In this document: positions 27,836 through 36,390 of the stretch, in pieces | Position numbering within the stretch: position 1 is the stretch's first letter | How the letters are laid out: each line of letters begins with the position of its first letter | Source: Halanaerobiaceae bacterium | Lineage (GTDB): Bacteria; Bacillota; Halanaerobiia; Halanaerobiales; Halarsenatibacteraceae | Reading direction: 5' to 3' | Assembly: GCA_003553485.1 (NCBI GenBank) | Contig: PWEJ01000112.1 | Location: 39,052-103,051 of the forward strand | DNA: 64,000 nucleotides | Position numbers and translations under genes: made by a program | The notes under the pieces: model-generated | Told to the model about the DNA's origin: nothing | Seen by the model: the letters and a program-made list of their open reading frames with translations, nothing else | The model's database searches: none

Positions 27836-27865
27836 ATTATATCACAATTATTTTAAAAAAATCAA
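27836..27865 (-). promoter_or_regulatory. Promoter for tdh-kbl
   Basis: TTGATT (27865-27860), an 18-base spacer and TATAAT (27841-27836) on the minus strand. Confidence 0.6.
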
Positions 27866-27907
27866 AAATCATTCTCTACCAGGGAATTTGCAAGCCAAAC
27901 TTTTCCA

Positions 27908-27921
27908 TGGTAAAATTACCA
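27908..27921. promoter_or_regulatory. Possible operator upstream of bioY
   Basis: An inverted repeat TGGTAA-AA-TTACCA lies about 75 bases before bioY and 43 bases upstream of the tdh promoter. It does not match the long-spaced BirA operator. Which gene it controls, if any, is unknown. Confidence 0.35.
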
Positions 27922-27993
27922 GCGTTGATGATTAAATTAATGCTTTGAATGCCCTTTATAAACAAAATTTTTTATCCAAGGAGTTGAACATCG

Positions 27994-28524
27994 GTGGCTT
28001 TTTTTAAAAAAATTAATCTATCAGCCCGGGCAGCCCTCTTCGCTGCCTTCACGGCTCTAGGAGGTTATCTCCTTATTCCCCTGCCCTTTAGTCCTGTTCC
28101 TGTAACTTTACAAAGTCTATTTACGTTATTAGCCGGGATTTTACTAGGCTCCTTTGCCGGCTTCATCAGTCAAATAGTTTATCTCTTAGTGGGTATAGCA
28201 GGTGTCCCGGTTTTTTCTGGCGGTCTGGCCGGGCTGGGGGTTATAGCCTCTCCCAGTGGAGGATACCTGCTGGCCTTTCCCATCGCTGCTTTCATTACAG
28301 GAAAGGCTAAAAACAAAGAGAACTTGCAGGAAAAACTTTTTTACTTAATCCTGGGAGCTCTTATTATAAACTTTTCCGGAGCTCTATTTCTCTTTTTATG
28401 GTGGGATTTTACAGTGGTACAGGCAGCTATTAGTGGCTTTGTTATTTATTTACCTGGTGAAACCTTTAAGATATTTTTGATTGTGCTGTTGATAAAAAAA
28501 CTGCCAGATAACTTTTTGGCCTAG
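27994..28524 (+). CDS. bioY: Biotin transporter substrate-binding subunit BioY
   Basis: A 176-residue membrane protein with about six hydrophobic helices and the BioY signatures IPLPFSPVPVTLQSLF and SPSGGYLLAFPIAAFITG. BioY is the S component of ECF-type biotin importers and may work with or without the EcfAT module, which is not seen here. It starts with GTG at 27994, preceded by AAGGAG about ten bases upstream. It converges on the LiaF-like gene with only 15 bases between the stop codons and no terminator. Confidence 0.92.
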   Translation: MAFFKKINLSARAALFAAFTALGGYLLIPLPFSPVPVTLQSLFTLLAGILLGSFAGFISQIVYLLVGIAGVPVFSGGLAGLGVIASPSGGYLLAFPIAAFITGKAKNKENLQEKLFYLILGALIINFSGALFLFLWWDFTVVQAAISGFVIYLPGETFKIFLIVLLIKKLPDNFLA

Positions 28525-28539
28525 ACCTCTCCCTTGATG

Positions 28540-29520
28540 TCAATCAATAAAATCTATATTAATATTGCTTGCCGGGCTAATTATTTCAAGTCTTATATTC
28601 TCATCCTCTTCCTGGTAATTTTCTGAAACAAAAACATCATTCTCTTCCAGGGTTAAACCAGCATCCTTAAAATCCTCTGCAGCAACTGCCCCGTCAATCT
28701 CAATCCTTATCCCGACCTCTGCTGGAAAAAACAGCTTAATATTTGAGGCCCCGGAGTTTAGTCTAACATCGGTATCATGCTTGGCAAAGTAAATTTGAAC
28801 ATCGCTGATGCCAGAGTTCATGTTAAGATTGCTCACTTTGAGTTCTCTAAAATCAAGGTAATAATAGCCGGCTCCGGAATCAATATTTATATTATAATCC
28901 ACCTCGGGATTAAGTTTGAGATTTGAAGCATTGACGATATCCAGGCTATCCAGGGCAAATTCCCTCATCTGATTGACATCTAGAAAAGCTCGAGCAGCTT
29001 CTTCTTCAAAATAATATTCAACTTCTGGCTCCTCTTCTTCCTTCTGATAGTGGAAGAGCAGGTCATAAAGCTTTTCCTTATCTTCACTAGCGGCAATATC
29101 AATCCTTCCGGCATTGATTCTTAAATCAAGATCTAGCCCTTTTATATCAGCACTGTAGGGTCTTGTTAGTTCCAGATGTTTTTCCACTGAGGAAACTTCT
29201 TCAGTCTGCTGATCCCTAAAGAATACCTGGTGATAATGAGAGAAATAGCCGGGATAGATTAGGGTTACAAAAAGTATGATCAACAGGGCCGGAGTTATCC
29301 ACCAGAGTTTACTGCGTTTAAATAATAAATTAAGACCTAACAGAATTAACAACAGCGGCCAGGCACTAAAAATAAGTCTCACCATGTTAAAGGTTAAAAT
29401 ATTTAAGGTGTTTAACAGGAACAGGGCTCCAAGTAAAATCAGGATAACCCCGGTAGTTATATTATCCCTTCTGCGCTGCTGCTTTGCTTTAAGCTTTTCT
29501 TTCCTGGTCTTATCCATCAT
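28540..29520 (-). CDS. LiaF-like membrane protein (DUF5668 helices plus beta-rich domain)
   Basis: A 326-residue protein. After a charged N-terminus (about 1-20) come two or three hydrophobic segments (about 22-105, ITTGVILILLGALFLLNTL and WPLLLILLGLNLLF), then an extracytoplasmic beta-repeat region (about 125-325) rich in alternating hydrophobic and Asn/Asp residues, like the C-terminal domain of LiaF-type proteins or DUF4097. LiaF senses envelope stress with LiaRS, but no two-component genes are adjacent. It overlaps the end of pspC by 11 bases, so the two are translationally linked. Confidence 0.7.
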   Translation of the reverse strand: MMDKTRKEKLKAKQQRRRDNITTGVILILLGALFLLNTLNILTFNMVRLIFSAWPLLLILLGLNLLFKRSKLWWITPALLIILFVTLIYPGYFSHYHQVFFRDQQTEEVSSVEKHLELTRPYSADIKGLDLDLRINAGRIDIAASEDKEKLYDLLFHYQKEEEEPEVEYYFEEEAARAFLDVNQMREFALDSLDIVNASNLKLNPEVDYNINIDSGAGYYYLDFRELKVSNLNMNSGISDVQIYFAKHDTDVRLNSGASNIKLFFPAEVGIRIEIDGAVAAEDFKDAGLTLEENDVFVSENYQEEDENIRLEIISPASNINIDFID

Positions 29521-29980
29521 CTCCCACTCCCCGGACCAGAACAGCTATTCCCAGGGCTATTAAAAGTAAAGGCCAGAAAGTCCGAAAGTAAAGACGGGGG
29601 ATCCAGATGTCGAGCAAGAACAAGGCTCCAGCAATTATCAGGATTACCCCTAGATAACGCTGGCTTTTACAATTGTCTTTCCTCGGCCAGGAACTTTCTC
29701 TCCCCTCTTCCTCTAAGTCTATTTCAATATATTCATCTTCTGCATCATCAGACTCAGGAGAATCCCGGGAAAATTCACTTTCCTCAGGGGGCTTTTCAGG
29801 GATGATAATCCAGGCAATGATATAGGCCAATATTCCAGCACCTTGAGCAAAAAATAACAAAAGGAAGATCAGGCGAATTATAATCGGATCAATTTTAAAG
29901 TATTCAGCAATTCCGCCACAAACTCCACCGATGACCTTTTCTCTCCGGGATCTATAGAGCCTTTTAACCTTATCAGCCAT
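29510..29980 (-). CDS. pspC: PspC-domain envelope stress protein
   Basis: A 156-residue protein. Residues 1-62 are a PspC domain (RREKVIGGVCGGIAEYFKID followed by two helices ending AWIIIPEKP). A strongly acidic linker (about 65-98) leads to a C-terminal DUF5668-like pair of helices. PspC proteins sense or relay membrane stress. It has its own promoter and overlaps the downstream LiaF-like gene, which suggests a two-gene envelope-stress unit. Confidence 0.85.
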   Translation of the reverse strand: MADKVKRLYRSRREKVIGGVCGGIAEYFKIDPIIIRLIFLLLFFAQGAGILAYIIAWIIIPEKPPEESEFSRDSPESDDAEDEYIEIDLEEEGRESSWPRKDNCKSQRYLGVILIIAGALFLLDIWIPRLYFRTFWPLLLIALGIAVLVRGVGDDG

Positions 29981-30023
29981 AACTATTACCTCTTTTCTTT
30001 GATTTTTTCTTCATTTCACCATC

Positions 30024-30053
30024 ATTATACATGACAGCATACTAATATTGCAA
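30024..30053 (-). promoter_or_regulatory. Promoter for pspC-liaF-like operon
   Basis: TTGCAA (30053-30048), an 18-base spacer and TATAAT (30029-30024) on the minus strand. Confidence 0.62.
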
Positions 30054-30062
30054 CTAAATTAT

Positions 30063-30091
30063 TTGCTATCTAATTATCAATATAATATAAT
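30063..30091 (+). promoter_or_regulatory. Promoter for ptsI
   Basis: TTGCTA, a 17-base spacer and TATAAT on the plus strand; a second TATAAT overlaps five bases upstream. The -35 lies ten bases from the divergent pspC promoter. Confidence 0.6.
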
Positions 30092-30162
30092 TGATGGTGC
30101 AGATAAAATAGCTCTTAAAGACCTTAAATCTTTGCCATATCCTACTTCTGGAGGTTAATAAT

Positions 30163-31875
30163 ATGATAGGAACTGAAGCTTCTCCTGGTATCGCCATAGG
30201 AACAGCAATTTTATTATTTGGTAAAGAAAATCAAACTGCCAGTACTGACAAAAAGTCGAAGGATCAGGAAATAGAACTGAATCGATATTATCAGGCTTTA
30301 AATGAAGCCCTGGACGATGTGAAGGATTTAAAAAACAAAGTAAAAGACAAAATTGGCAGAAAAGAAGCCCATATTTTTTCTTTTCAAGAGGATATTCTCC
30401 GCAGTGAAGATTTTTCCAATTCAATTGAAGACTTTATTAAAAAGGAAAACTTTTCAGCAGAAGAAGCAGTCAAAAGGGTAATCCGAAAATACGTAGCCCA
30501 ATTAGTGGAAAATGGGGATAGCTATCTTCAAGTAAATGAAGATGATTTGAAAGATGTCGGCGATAGGCTTTTAAAATTACTGCAGGGTCAGGAAATCAAG
30601 ATAAATATTGAAAAAAACAATATAATAATTGTCACTAAAAAGCTTAACCCTTCACAGATAGCTCGTTTTGATACCAGTAAGGTGTTAGGTATTGTTACTG
30701 CTGAAGGATCTGCCACTTCCCATGCAGCCATACTGGCAGATTCATTAAATATTCCCGCCGTTGTAGGAATAGGAGAGGAGAACCTGCAAAAAATCAAACA
30801 GGGTGATAAATTAATCGTTGATGGTCATGAAGGCTTAGTCCATTTAAACCCCAATAAGGATATCTTGCTTCGCTATCAAAAAAAGTTAGAGCAGGACAGA
30901 GACAAAAAGCAAAAACTGCAAAAGTATAAAAATAAAAAGCTCACCCGCTCTGATGGTACACAAATTTATATCAGTGGCAATATTGGTAATTCTAAGGAGG
31001 CAGCCACCGTAAAAAATCAGGGGGGAGAAGGAATAGGTCTCTTTCGGACTGAATTTTTATTTTTAAATCAAAATACCCCCCCAACGGAAGAAGAACAATT
31101 AGAGACTTACAGAGAAGTTTTGCAGGTCTTTCCTGAAGACCCTGTTATCATACGGACTTTAGATATCGGTGGTGATAAGGATATACCTGGTTTAGATTTA
31201 TCAGGAGAGGAAAATCCCTACTTGGGGTATAGAGCTATTAGAGTTTGTTTGGATTATCCGGATTTTTTCAGGCAACAATTAAGGGCAATTTTAAGGGCAG
31301 CTGCTGAGGGTAATGTTAAATTAATGTATCCCATGATTTCTTCTTTAGAAGAGGTTAGAGCTGCTAATTCTCTCCTGCGAGAAGCTAGAGGAGAATTGGA
31401 TGCTGCCGGTAAGGAATATGGGGAGTTAGAGGTTGGAATAATGATTGAGGTTCCAGCAGCCATCGCCATGGCCCGGGAATTAGCCAGAGAAGTTGACTTT
31501 TTTAGTATCGGAACCAATGATTTAATTCAATATGCAGTGGCTGTAGATAGAAGAAATGAAAGAGTAAAAGGGCTTTTTACACCCTTTCACCCGTCTGTTT
31601 TAAGGATGGTAACCAAAACAGCTACAGCTGCTAAAGAAGCAAACATAAAAGTATATATGTGCGGTGAAGCCGCCGGTGAAAAACTATTGCTCCCCTTCTG
31701 GCTGGGGCTAGAGATTGACCAGTTGAGCATGAACCCCAGTAAAATATTAGAAGCTAAAAGAATTCTATCTCAGTGGCTGGAGAAAGATACCCAGCAAGTC
31801 GTGGAAGAAGTTTTGAGCAATAACACCACTGCCGAAATCCAATATTATCTATCCCGGTTATTTGAAGATGATTAA
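30163..31875 (+). CDS. ptsI: Phosphoenolpyruvate-protein phosphotransferase (PTS enzyme I)
   Basis: A 570-residue enzyme I of normal length. The N-terminal HPr-binding and phosphohistidine part has the active site EGSATSHAAIL with H187; the PEP-binding TIM barrel contains GIGLFRTEFLF, TLDIGGDKDIPGL and MCGEAAGE with its catalytic Cys. It transfers phosphate from PEP to HPr. No ptsH or sugar-specific enzyme II lies in the window, so its partners are elsewhere. It converges on the CLC gene with one base between stops and no terminator. Confidence 0.93.
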   Translation: MIGTEASPGIAIGTAILLFGKENQTASTDKKSKDQEIELNRYYQALNEALDDVKDLKNKVKDKIGRKEAHIFSFQEDILRSEDFSNSIEDFIKKENFSAEEAVKRVIRKYVAQLVENGDSYLQVNEDDLKDVGDRLLKLLQGQEIKINIEKNNIIIVTKKLNPSQIARFDTSKVLGIVTAEGSATSHAAILADSLNIPAVVGIGEENLQKIKQGDKLIVDGHEGLVHLNPNKDILLRYQKKLEQDRDKKQKLQKYKNKKLTRSDGTQIYISGNIGNSKEAATVKNQGGEGIGLFRTEFLFLNQNTPPTEEEQLETYREVLQVFPEDPVIIRTLDIGGDKDIPGLDLSGEENPYLGYRAIRVCLDYPDFFRQQLRAILRAAAEGNVKLMYPMISSLEEVRAANSLLREARGELDAAGKEYGELEVGIMIEVPAAIAMARELAREVDFFSIGTNDLIQYAVAVDRRNERVKGLFTPFHPSVLRMVTKTATAAKEANIKVYMCGEAAGEKLLLPFWLGLEIDQLSMNPSKILEAKRILSQWLEKDTQQVVEEVLSNNTTAEIQYYLSRLFEDD

Positions 31876-31876
31876 G

Positions 31877-33148
31877 TTATTCTCCATAGTGGTGCTGAAC
31901 TTTGGCCAGAGCACTTCTGCTAACATAGGATTCACGATAGAGAGTATCGCTCCGGGCTACCCAGGCTGAGGTGAAACAGACAATGGTAGCCGGTTTCATA
32001 AGTTCTAATCCAAATAACTCAGCTGCTAATATTGTAGTGGTAACAGGTATATGAGCAGCGCTTCCTAAAACACCCACAGCCCCCGCTGTGATGATAGCCA
32101 GGGGGAAATCATAATTTAATAAATTACTCATTATAGCTCCTGTTAGAGCGCCAATAGTAAGACTGGGTGCTACAACTCCTCCACTACCACCACTTCCAAT
32201 GGTAAAGGAAGTGGCTATTATTTTTCCTGCCAGGAGTAAAAGCAGTAATCCGGTCCCAAAGTCATCAGCAACTGATATTCTCTCCACCAGTGAAATGCCA
32301 GTTCCTAAAATCATAGGGCTGGCTACCAGCGCTGTCAAACCTGTAAGAGCACCGGCAAAGGCAGTTTTAACATATGTAGGAACTTGAATTTCCTCATTTA
32401 AATCTTCATAGCCATAGAGAGATTTAATATAAGCCAGGCTGACAAAACCAACTAATACCCCAATTCCAATAAAGAGGATTATATCTCTTTCAGGTTCAAA
32501 AATATACCCTTCAGGAATAGGAAAGGTAAATAGGCTCTCCTGGCCCAGTATTATAGCATAGACATAATAGGCCGTGATACTGGAGAGAAAACTGATAAAT
32601 AAAGTGTTATATTCGACATCATCGCGATAAAGAACCTCGGCTCCGAAGACTCCACCGGCCAGAGGGGCTGTAAAGATAGCCCCAAAAGAGGCTCCCATAC
32701 CACAGATAACTATCATTCTTATATCTTTTAAGCCCAGTTTAAGCTTTTTACCAATCATATAACCAAGGCCACCGCCCATCTGGACTGTAGGACCCTCACG
32801 TCCAGCTGAGCCTCCAAAGGCTATGGTAAAAACACTGGCCAATAATTTGATGGGAACCACTATAAAATTAACTCTTCCCCAGTTCTCATTATAGGATTTA
32901 ATTATGGCATCAGTACCATGACCGGCAGCTTCCGGGGCAAAAGTATCAGTTAACCAGCCGCTCATAAAAAGGCCAAAAATTGGCATTAAATAAACCCAAT
33001 TCGTTTCCGATAATCCTGCCAGTAAATCTATACCCCAATTTAATGTGCCAGTAAAAACAACTGCAGCAGCTCCTACCACCAATCCTACCAATACTGAAAT
33101 GCCCGTCCATTTGGTGATATATTTTAAAGAGCTGGCTGTTTGCCTCAC
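31877..33148 (-). CDS. CLC-family chloride channel/antiporter, CBS-less
   Basis: A 423-residue membrane protein with the CLC filter motifs GGSAGREGPTVQMGGG (gating Glu near residue 118), TAPLAGGVFGAEVLYRDD and TIGSGGSGGVVAPSL. It has no C-terminal CBS domains. CLC proteins move chloride or fluoride, often in exchange for protons. The start is GTG at 33148; the only nearby ATG is followed at once by TGA, and the SD is weak, so the exact start is less sure. It follows the CLC-HATPase fusion by about 80 bases and may be cotranscribed. Confidence 0.87.
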   Translation of the reverse strand: MRQTASSLKYITKWTGISVLVGLVVGAAAVVFTGTLNWGIDLLAGLSETNWVYLMPIFGLFMSGWLTDTFAPEAAGHGTDAIIKSYNENWGRVNFIVVPIKLLASVFTIAFGGSAGREGPTVQMGGGLGYMIGKKLKLGLKDIRMIVICGMGASFGAIFTAPLAGGVFGAEVLYRDDVEYNTLFISFLSSITAYYVYAIILGQESLFTFPIPEGYIFEPERDIILFIGIGVLVGFVSLAYIKSLYGYEDLNEEIQVPTYVKTAFAGALTGLTALVASPMILGTGISLVERISVADDFGTGLLLLLLAGKIIATSFTIGSGGSGGVVAPSLTIGALTGAIMSNLLNYDFPLAIITAGAVGVLGSAAHIPVTTTILAAELFGLELMKPATIVCFTSAWVARSDTLYRESYVSRSALAKVQHHYGE

Positions 33149-33228
33149 ATCTTTTTTAAACCTGATAGCACCTCACCTCCAGAAAATTTAAAATCCCCCA
33201 AGATATTATTCTAACCTCATTGTCAGGT

Positions 33229-35496
33229 TTAAGTCTTTTTGTTGCTGACTGCTTTTAAAGAAAAAACAAATTTAGATCCCTCTCCCACCTGACTTTCAAC
33301 CCATATTCTCCCATGATGAGCTTCAATTATTTCTTTGCTAATGGCTAATCCTAAACCACTATCACAATGCTCTTCGTCCTGAGCCAGACAGACAAATTTT
33401 TCGAAGATCCTTTCCTGGTCCTCACTGGCAATACCTTTACCTGAATCTTCTACTGAAACAAAAACCCAATCCCCGGACTTCCAACTGGCAATTTGGATCT
33501 TATCTTCAGTATGTGAATGATGGATTGCGTTATCAAGAAGATTAATAATCACCCAGGAAATTTTATTGCTGTCAGCCTGAACTGGAGGTAAATTTTCTTG
33601 CAGATCTAGTTCTACCTTTAGACCTTTATCCTTTATATCATTTTCCAGGGCGTGGACAGAAACATCTATTAAATGGTCAATATCCACCTGCATTTTAGGT
33701 GATAAATCGAAGTGAATTTCATCATGATGGGTCATGACACTTTCATGATAGGCTTCAATTAAATCAGTTCTATTAATTAACCCCACTAATTTATGCTTCT
33801 CATCATTATCAATAATTGGAATTATCCTGGCATTTAAATCATTAATTAACCGTGATACCTTTAATAAATTATCTTCTAAATAAGCTACCCCCGGAGCAGG
33901 AAAAACATAATTTTCAATTTTCTGCTCTCCTCCCTGACTCTTCAATTGGCGAGATATGGTATGATAATTAACTACCCCCACCAACTCTCCTGTTTTTTCA
34001 TCTATTACCGGCAAATGAGAATAAAAGGTTTTTTCAAATAAATCATCAGCCTGAGCTAAAGTCATCGATTTATTTAAGGTAATAGGGTTGGTAGCCATAA
34101 CCTCTTTAACTTTAATATTTCTTAAGACCTGCTCTTTCTTTATATTAGAAATATCAACCCCACGGTTTAACAGTTTAGTTGTATAAATATTTTTTTTCTG
34201 AATTCTGGAAGTTAAAACCGCACTAACTACACAGGAAAACATCATCGGCAGGATTATATTAGGGTCCTGAGTCATTTCAAATAAAATAACTATCGAGGTC
34301 AAAGGAGCATGGGTTGCTCCAGCAAATACTGCTCCCATTCCCACCGTAGCATAAGAACTGGGGCCAGCAGTAATATTAGGAAATAGATTATGAATCATAA
34401 TTCCATAGGAACTTCCCAGCATAGAACCAATAAATAAAGAGGGGGCAAAAATACCACCTGAGCCCCCACTCCCCAGTGTTAAATTAGTGGCTAATATCTT
34501 AGCAAACATGAAGAAAAACACTATAAAAAAAGGAAAATCCGTATGTAAAGCCCCTTCCATAACTGGATAACCAGTAGCATGTATTTCTGGAACATATAAA
34601 GCTAGTAAACCCAGCAATAATCCTCCCAGAGCAGGCTTGAGGTACTCAGGAAAAGATAATTCATTAAAGAAATGCTCGAAAAAATAGAGGCTATTTTCAA
34701 AAAGCAGGGCAACACCTGCTGCTACTACACCCAGTAATAAATAAGGAATGAATTCCCAGACACTAACCAGGACATGAGGGGGAATATCAAAGACAGCTCC
34801 TCTATTGCCCAGAAAAATATTAGCAATAACTGTTCCCACCACTGAAGCAACGACAATAGGGGAGAAACTTTTTAGCTTAATGTCCTTTAAAAGAACTTCC
34901 ATACTAAATAGCACTCCAGCCAGAGGAGCATTAAAAGTACCGGCAATCCCAGCGGCTGCTCCAGAGCCTAATAGGGTTTCTACTTCATCAGGTTCTAAAT
35001 TTAAAGTTTGACCAATAAATGAACCAAAGGAAGCACCGATTTGCACTATGGGCCCTTCCCGGCCAGCTGAACCCCCGGATCCAATACATATAGCTGAAAT
35101 TATAGCCTTTAAAGGCGCTACTCGACCTCGTATTACACCGCCCTTTAAGGCTACAGATTCCATAACCTCAGGTACACCATGACCTTTAGCTTCTTGAACA
35201 AAAAAAGTTATTAGGGGACCTATGATTAATCCACCTAGAGTCGGCGCCAAAACTCTATGGTACCAGGGAAGAGAACGAACTACATCTAAAAATGTTTCCG
35301 TCGTTGAAGGAGCAAAAAAAACGTCTTTAAAAAACCCAATTAAATTATAAAAAATCGCTGCTCCCAGCCCTCCAATTATACCAATTATGGCACCTAAAAT
35401 TACCAGTTGGGGCATCTCTGGCTTTTTAAAAGATTGGATTATTGTTTTTATACTGTACTTCTCTTTTGTGATAAAAGACTTCAGGAATTCTTTCAA
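33229..35496 (-). CDS. CLC chloride channel fused to CBS pair and histidine-kinase-type ATPase domain
   Basis: A 755-residue protein with three parts. Residues 25-435 are a CLC channel/transporter: SGGSAGREGPIVQIG with gating E147, FNAPLAGVLFSME with E200, and LGSGGSGGIFAPSL. Residues 462-585 are two CBS motifs (VKEVMATNPITL, DLIEAYHES). Residues 604-748 are a HATPase_c domain with N box NLLDNAIHHS, G1 VEDSGKGI, F box IFEKF and G2 GLGLAISKEI, ending at HHGRIWVESQVGEGSKFVF. The H-box helix of a dimerisation/phosphoacceptor domain is absent; only its second-helix-like stretch remains before the N box. Start is TTG at 35496 with AGGTG eight bases upstream. It is probably cotranscribed with an upstream RCK gene and a downstream CLC gene. 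ATP binding may gate anion flow, or a partner may supply the phosphoacceptor. Confidence 0.86.
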   Translation of the reverse strand: MKEFLKSFITKEKYSIKTIIQSFKKPEMPQLVILGAIIGIIGGLGAAIFYNLIGFFKDVFFAPSTTETFLDVVRSLPWYHRVLAPTLGGLIIGPLITFFVQEAKGHGVPEVMESVALKGGVIRGRVAPLKAIISAICIGSGGSAGREGPIVQIGASFGSFIGQTLNLEPDEVETLLGSGAAAGIAGTFNAPLAGVLFSMEVLLKDIKLKSFSPIVVASVVGTVIANIFLGNRGAVFDIPPHVLVSVWEFIPYLLLGVVAAGVALLFENSLYFFEHFFNELSFPEYLKPALGGLLLGLLALYVPEIHATGYPVMEGALHTDFPFFIVFFFMFAKILATNLTLGSGGSGGIFAPSLFIGSMLGSSYGIMIHNLFPNITAGPSSYATVGMGAVFAGATHAPLTSIVILFEMTQDPNIILPMMFSCVVSAVLTSRIQKKNIYTTKLLNRGVDISNIKKEQVLRNIKVKEVMATNPITLNKSMTLAQADDLFEKTFYSHLPVIDEKTGELVGVVNYHTISRQLKSQGGEQKIENYVFPAPGVAYLEDNLLKVSRLINDLNARIIPIIDNDEKHKLVGLINRTDLIEAYHESVMTHHDEIHFDLSPKMQVDIDHLIDVSVHALENDIKDKGLKVELDLQENLPPVQADSNKISWVIINLLDNAIHHSHTEDKIQIASWKSGDWVFVSVEDSGKGIASEDQERIFEKFVCLAQDEEHCDSGLGLAISKEIIEAHHGRIWVESQVGEGSKFVFSLKAVSNKKT

Positions 35497-35574
35497 TATA
35501 TTAACACCTACTATATCTAATTTTTTGCAAAATATAATTAAAATCGAATTTAAAATAATTTTAAAAGATAAGTG

Positions 35575-36234
35575 TTAAAGTCCTAAAATATTTCTCTTCT
35601 TTTTCTGGCGGCGAAATAAATATATAATTTCATCATTAGCGGCAATGCTTTCGATCTCTGAAGGTAGATTGTAGTTTTCTTCTCTAACTAAAAACATCGG
35701 CTGAATTGTATCCTTAAAATATTCATTGATTTCACAGGGGTTTTTACCAATAATCTCCTCTTTTTCGCTTGCTTTGACGCTAGCAAACTCAACATTCAAA
35801 TGCAGATCCTGAATCAGTCTAACAAAATCCACCCCCTGCAATCTAGTTACAATTTCTGCTGCAACTGCTTCTGCGGGATCGAGAATATCATCAAAGTCCA
35901 TCAATTCAGCAAGTTCTCGATAGGCTGGGTCAGTTACCCTGGCTATAACCTTAGAGATGCCCATTTTTTTGGCCGCTTTAGCTGAAAGAATGTTAGATTG
36001 ATCGTCACCAATCACTGCAATGAAAACATCTGCCTCCTCAGCTTTAGCTTCTTTTAGAATACTGGGATGATTGGCATTCCCCCAGACAATATCTACTTCC
36101 GGAAAGGCTTCTGATATCCATTCGCAGGTTTTAGCATCTGATTCAATTACAGTTACCTCATAATCTCTATTATCCTGAAAAAATTTCATTAAATTCTGGC
36201 CACTCTTGTCTCCTCCAGCTATAATTATTTTCAT
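35575..36234 (-). CDS. TrkA-like RCK protein (NAD-binding regulator of ion transport)
   Basis: A 219-residue cytosolic protein. Residues 1-118 form an RCK_N Rossmann domain beginning IIIAGGDKSGQNLMKFF, with the conserved FIAVIGDDQSNILSAKAAKK; residues about 130-215 form an RCK_C domain. Such subunits gate TrkH/KtrB potassium uptake and related channels in response to nucleotides. No TrkH gene is in the window; the adjacent gene is the CLC-HATPase protein instead. ATG 36234 is chosen because GGAGG lies directly before it; an earlier ATG at 36291 would add residues unlike the family. Confidence 0.85.
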   Translation of the reverse strand: MKIIIAGGDKSGQNLMKFFQDNRDYEVTVIESDAKTCEWISEAFPEVDIVWGNANHPSILKEAKAEEADVFIAVIGDDQSNILSAKAAKKMGISKVIARVTDPAYRELAELMDFDDILDPAEAVAAEIVTRLQGVDFVRLIQDLHLNVEFASVKASEKEEIIGKNPCEINEYFKDTIQPMFLVREENYNLPSEIESIAANDEIIYLFRRQKKKRNILGL

Positions 36235-36390
36235 TATTTTTCTACCTCCAGCTTCTAAAATTGAGTTAAAAAAAACCAGGCAAAACTCCATCTAAATAAC
36301 TATTCTTTTTAAACTTTAAAACTCCTGCTATTTTATAAAAACTTCAAATTTAGGTCTGGATGGAGCCTTTAGACTGAATTTTAGTGGCGC

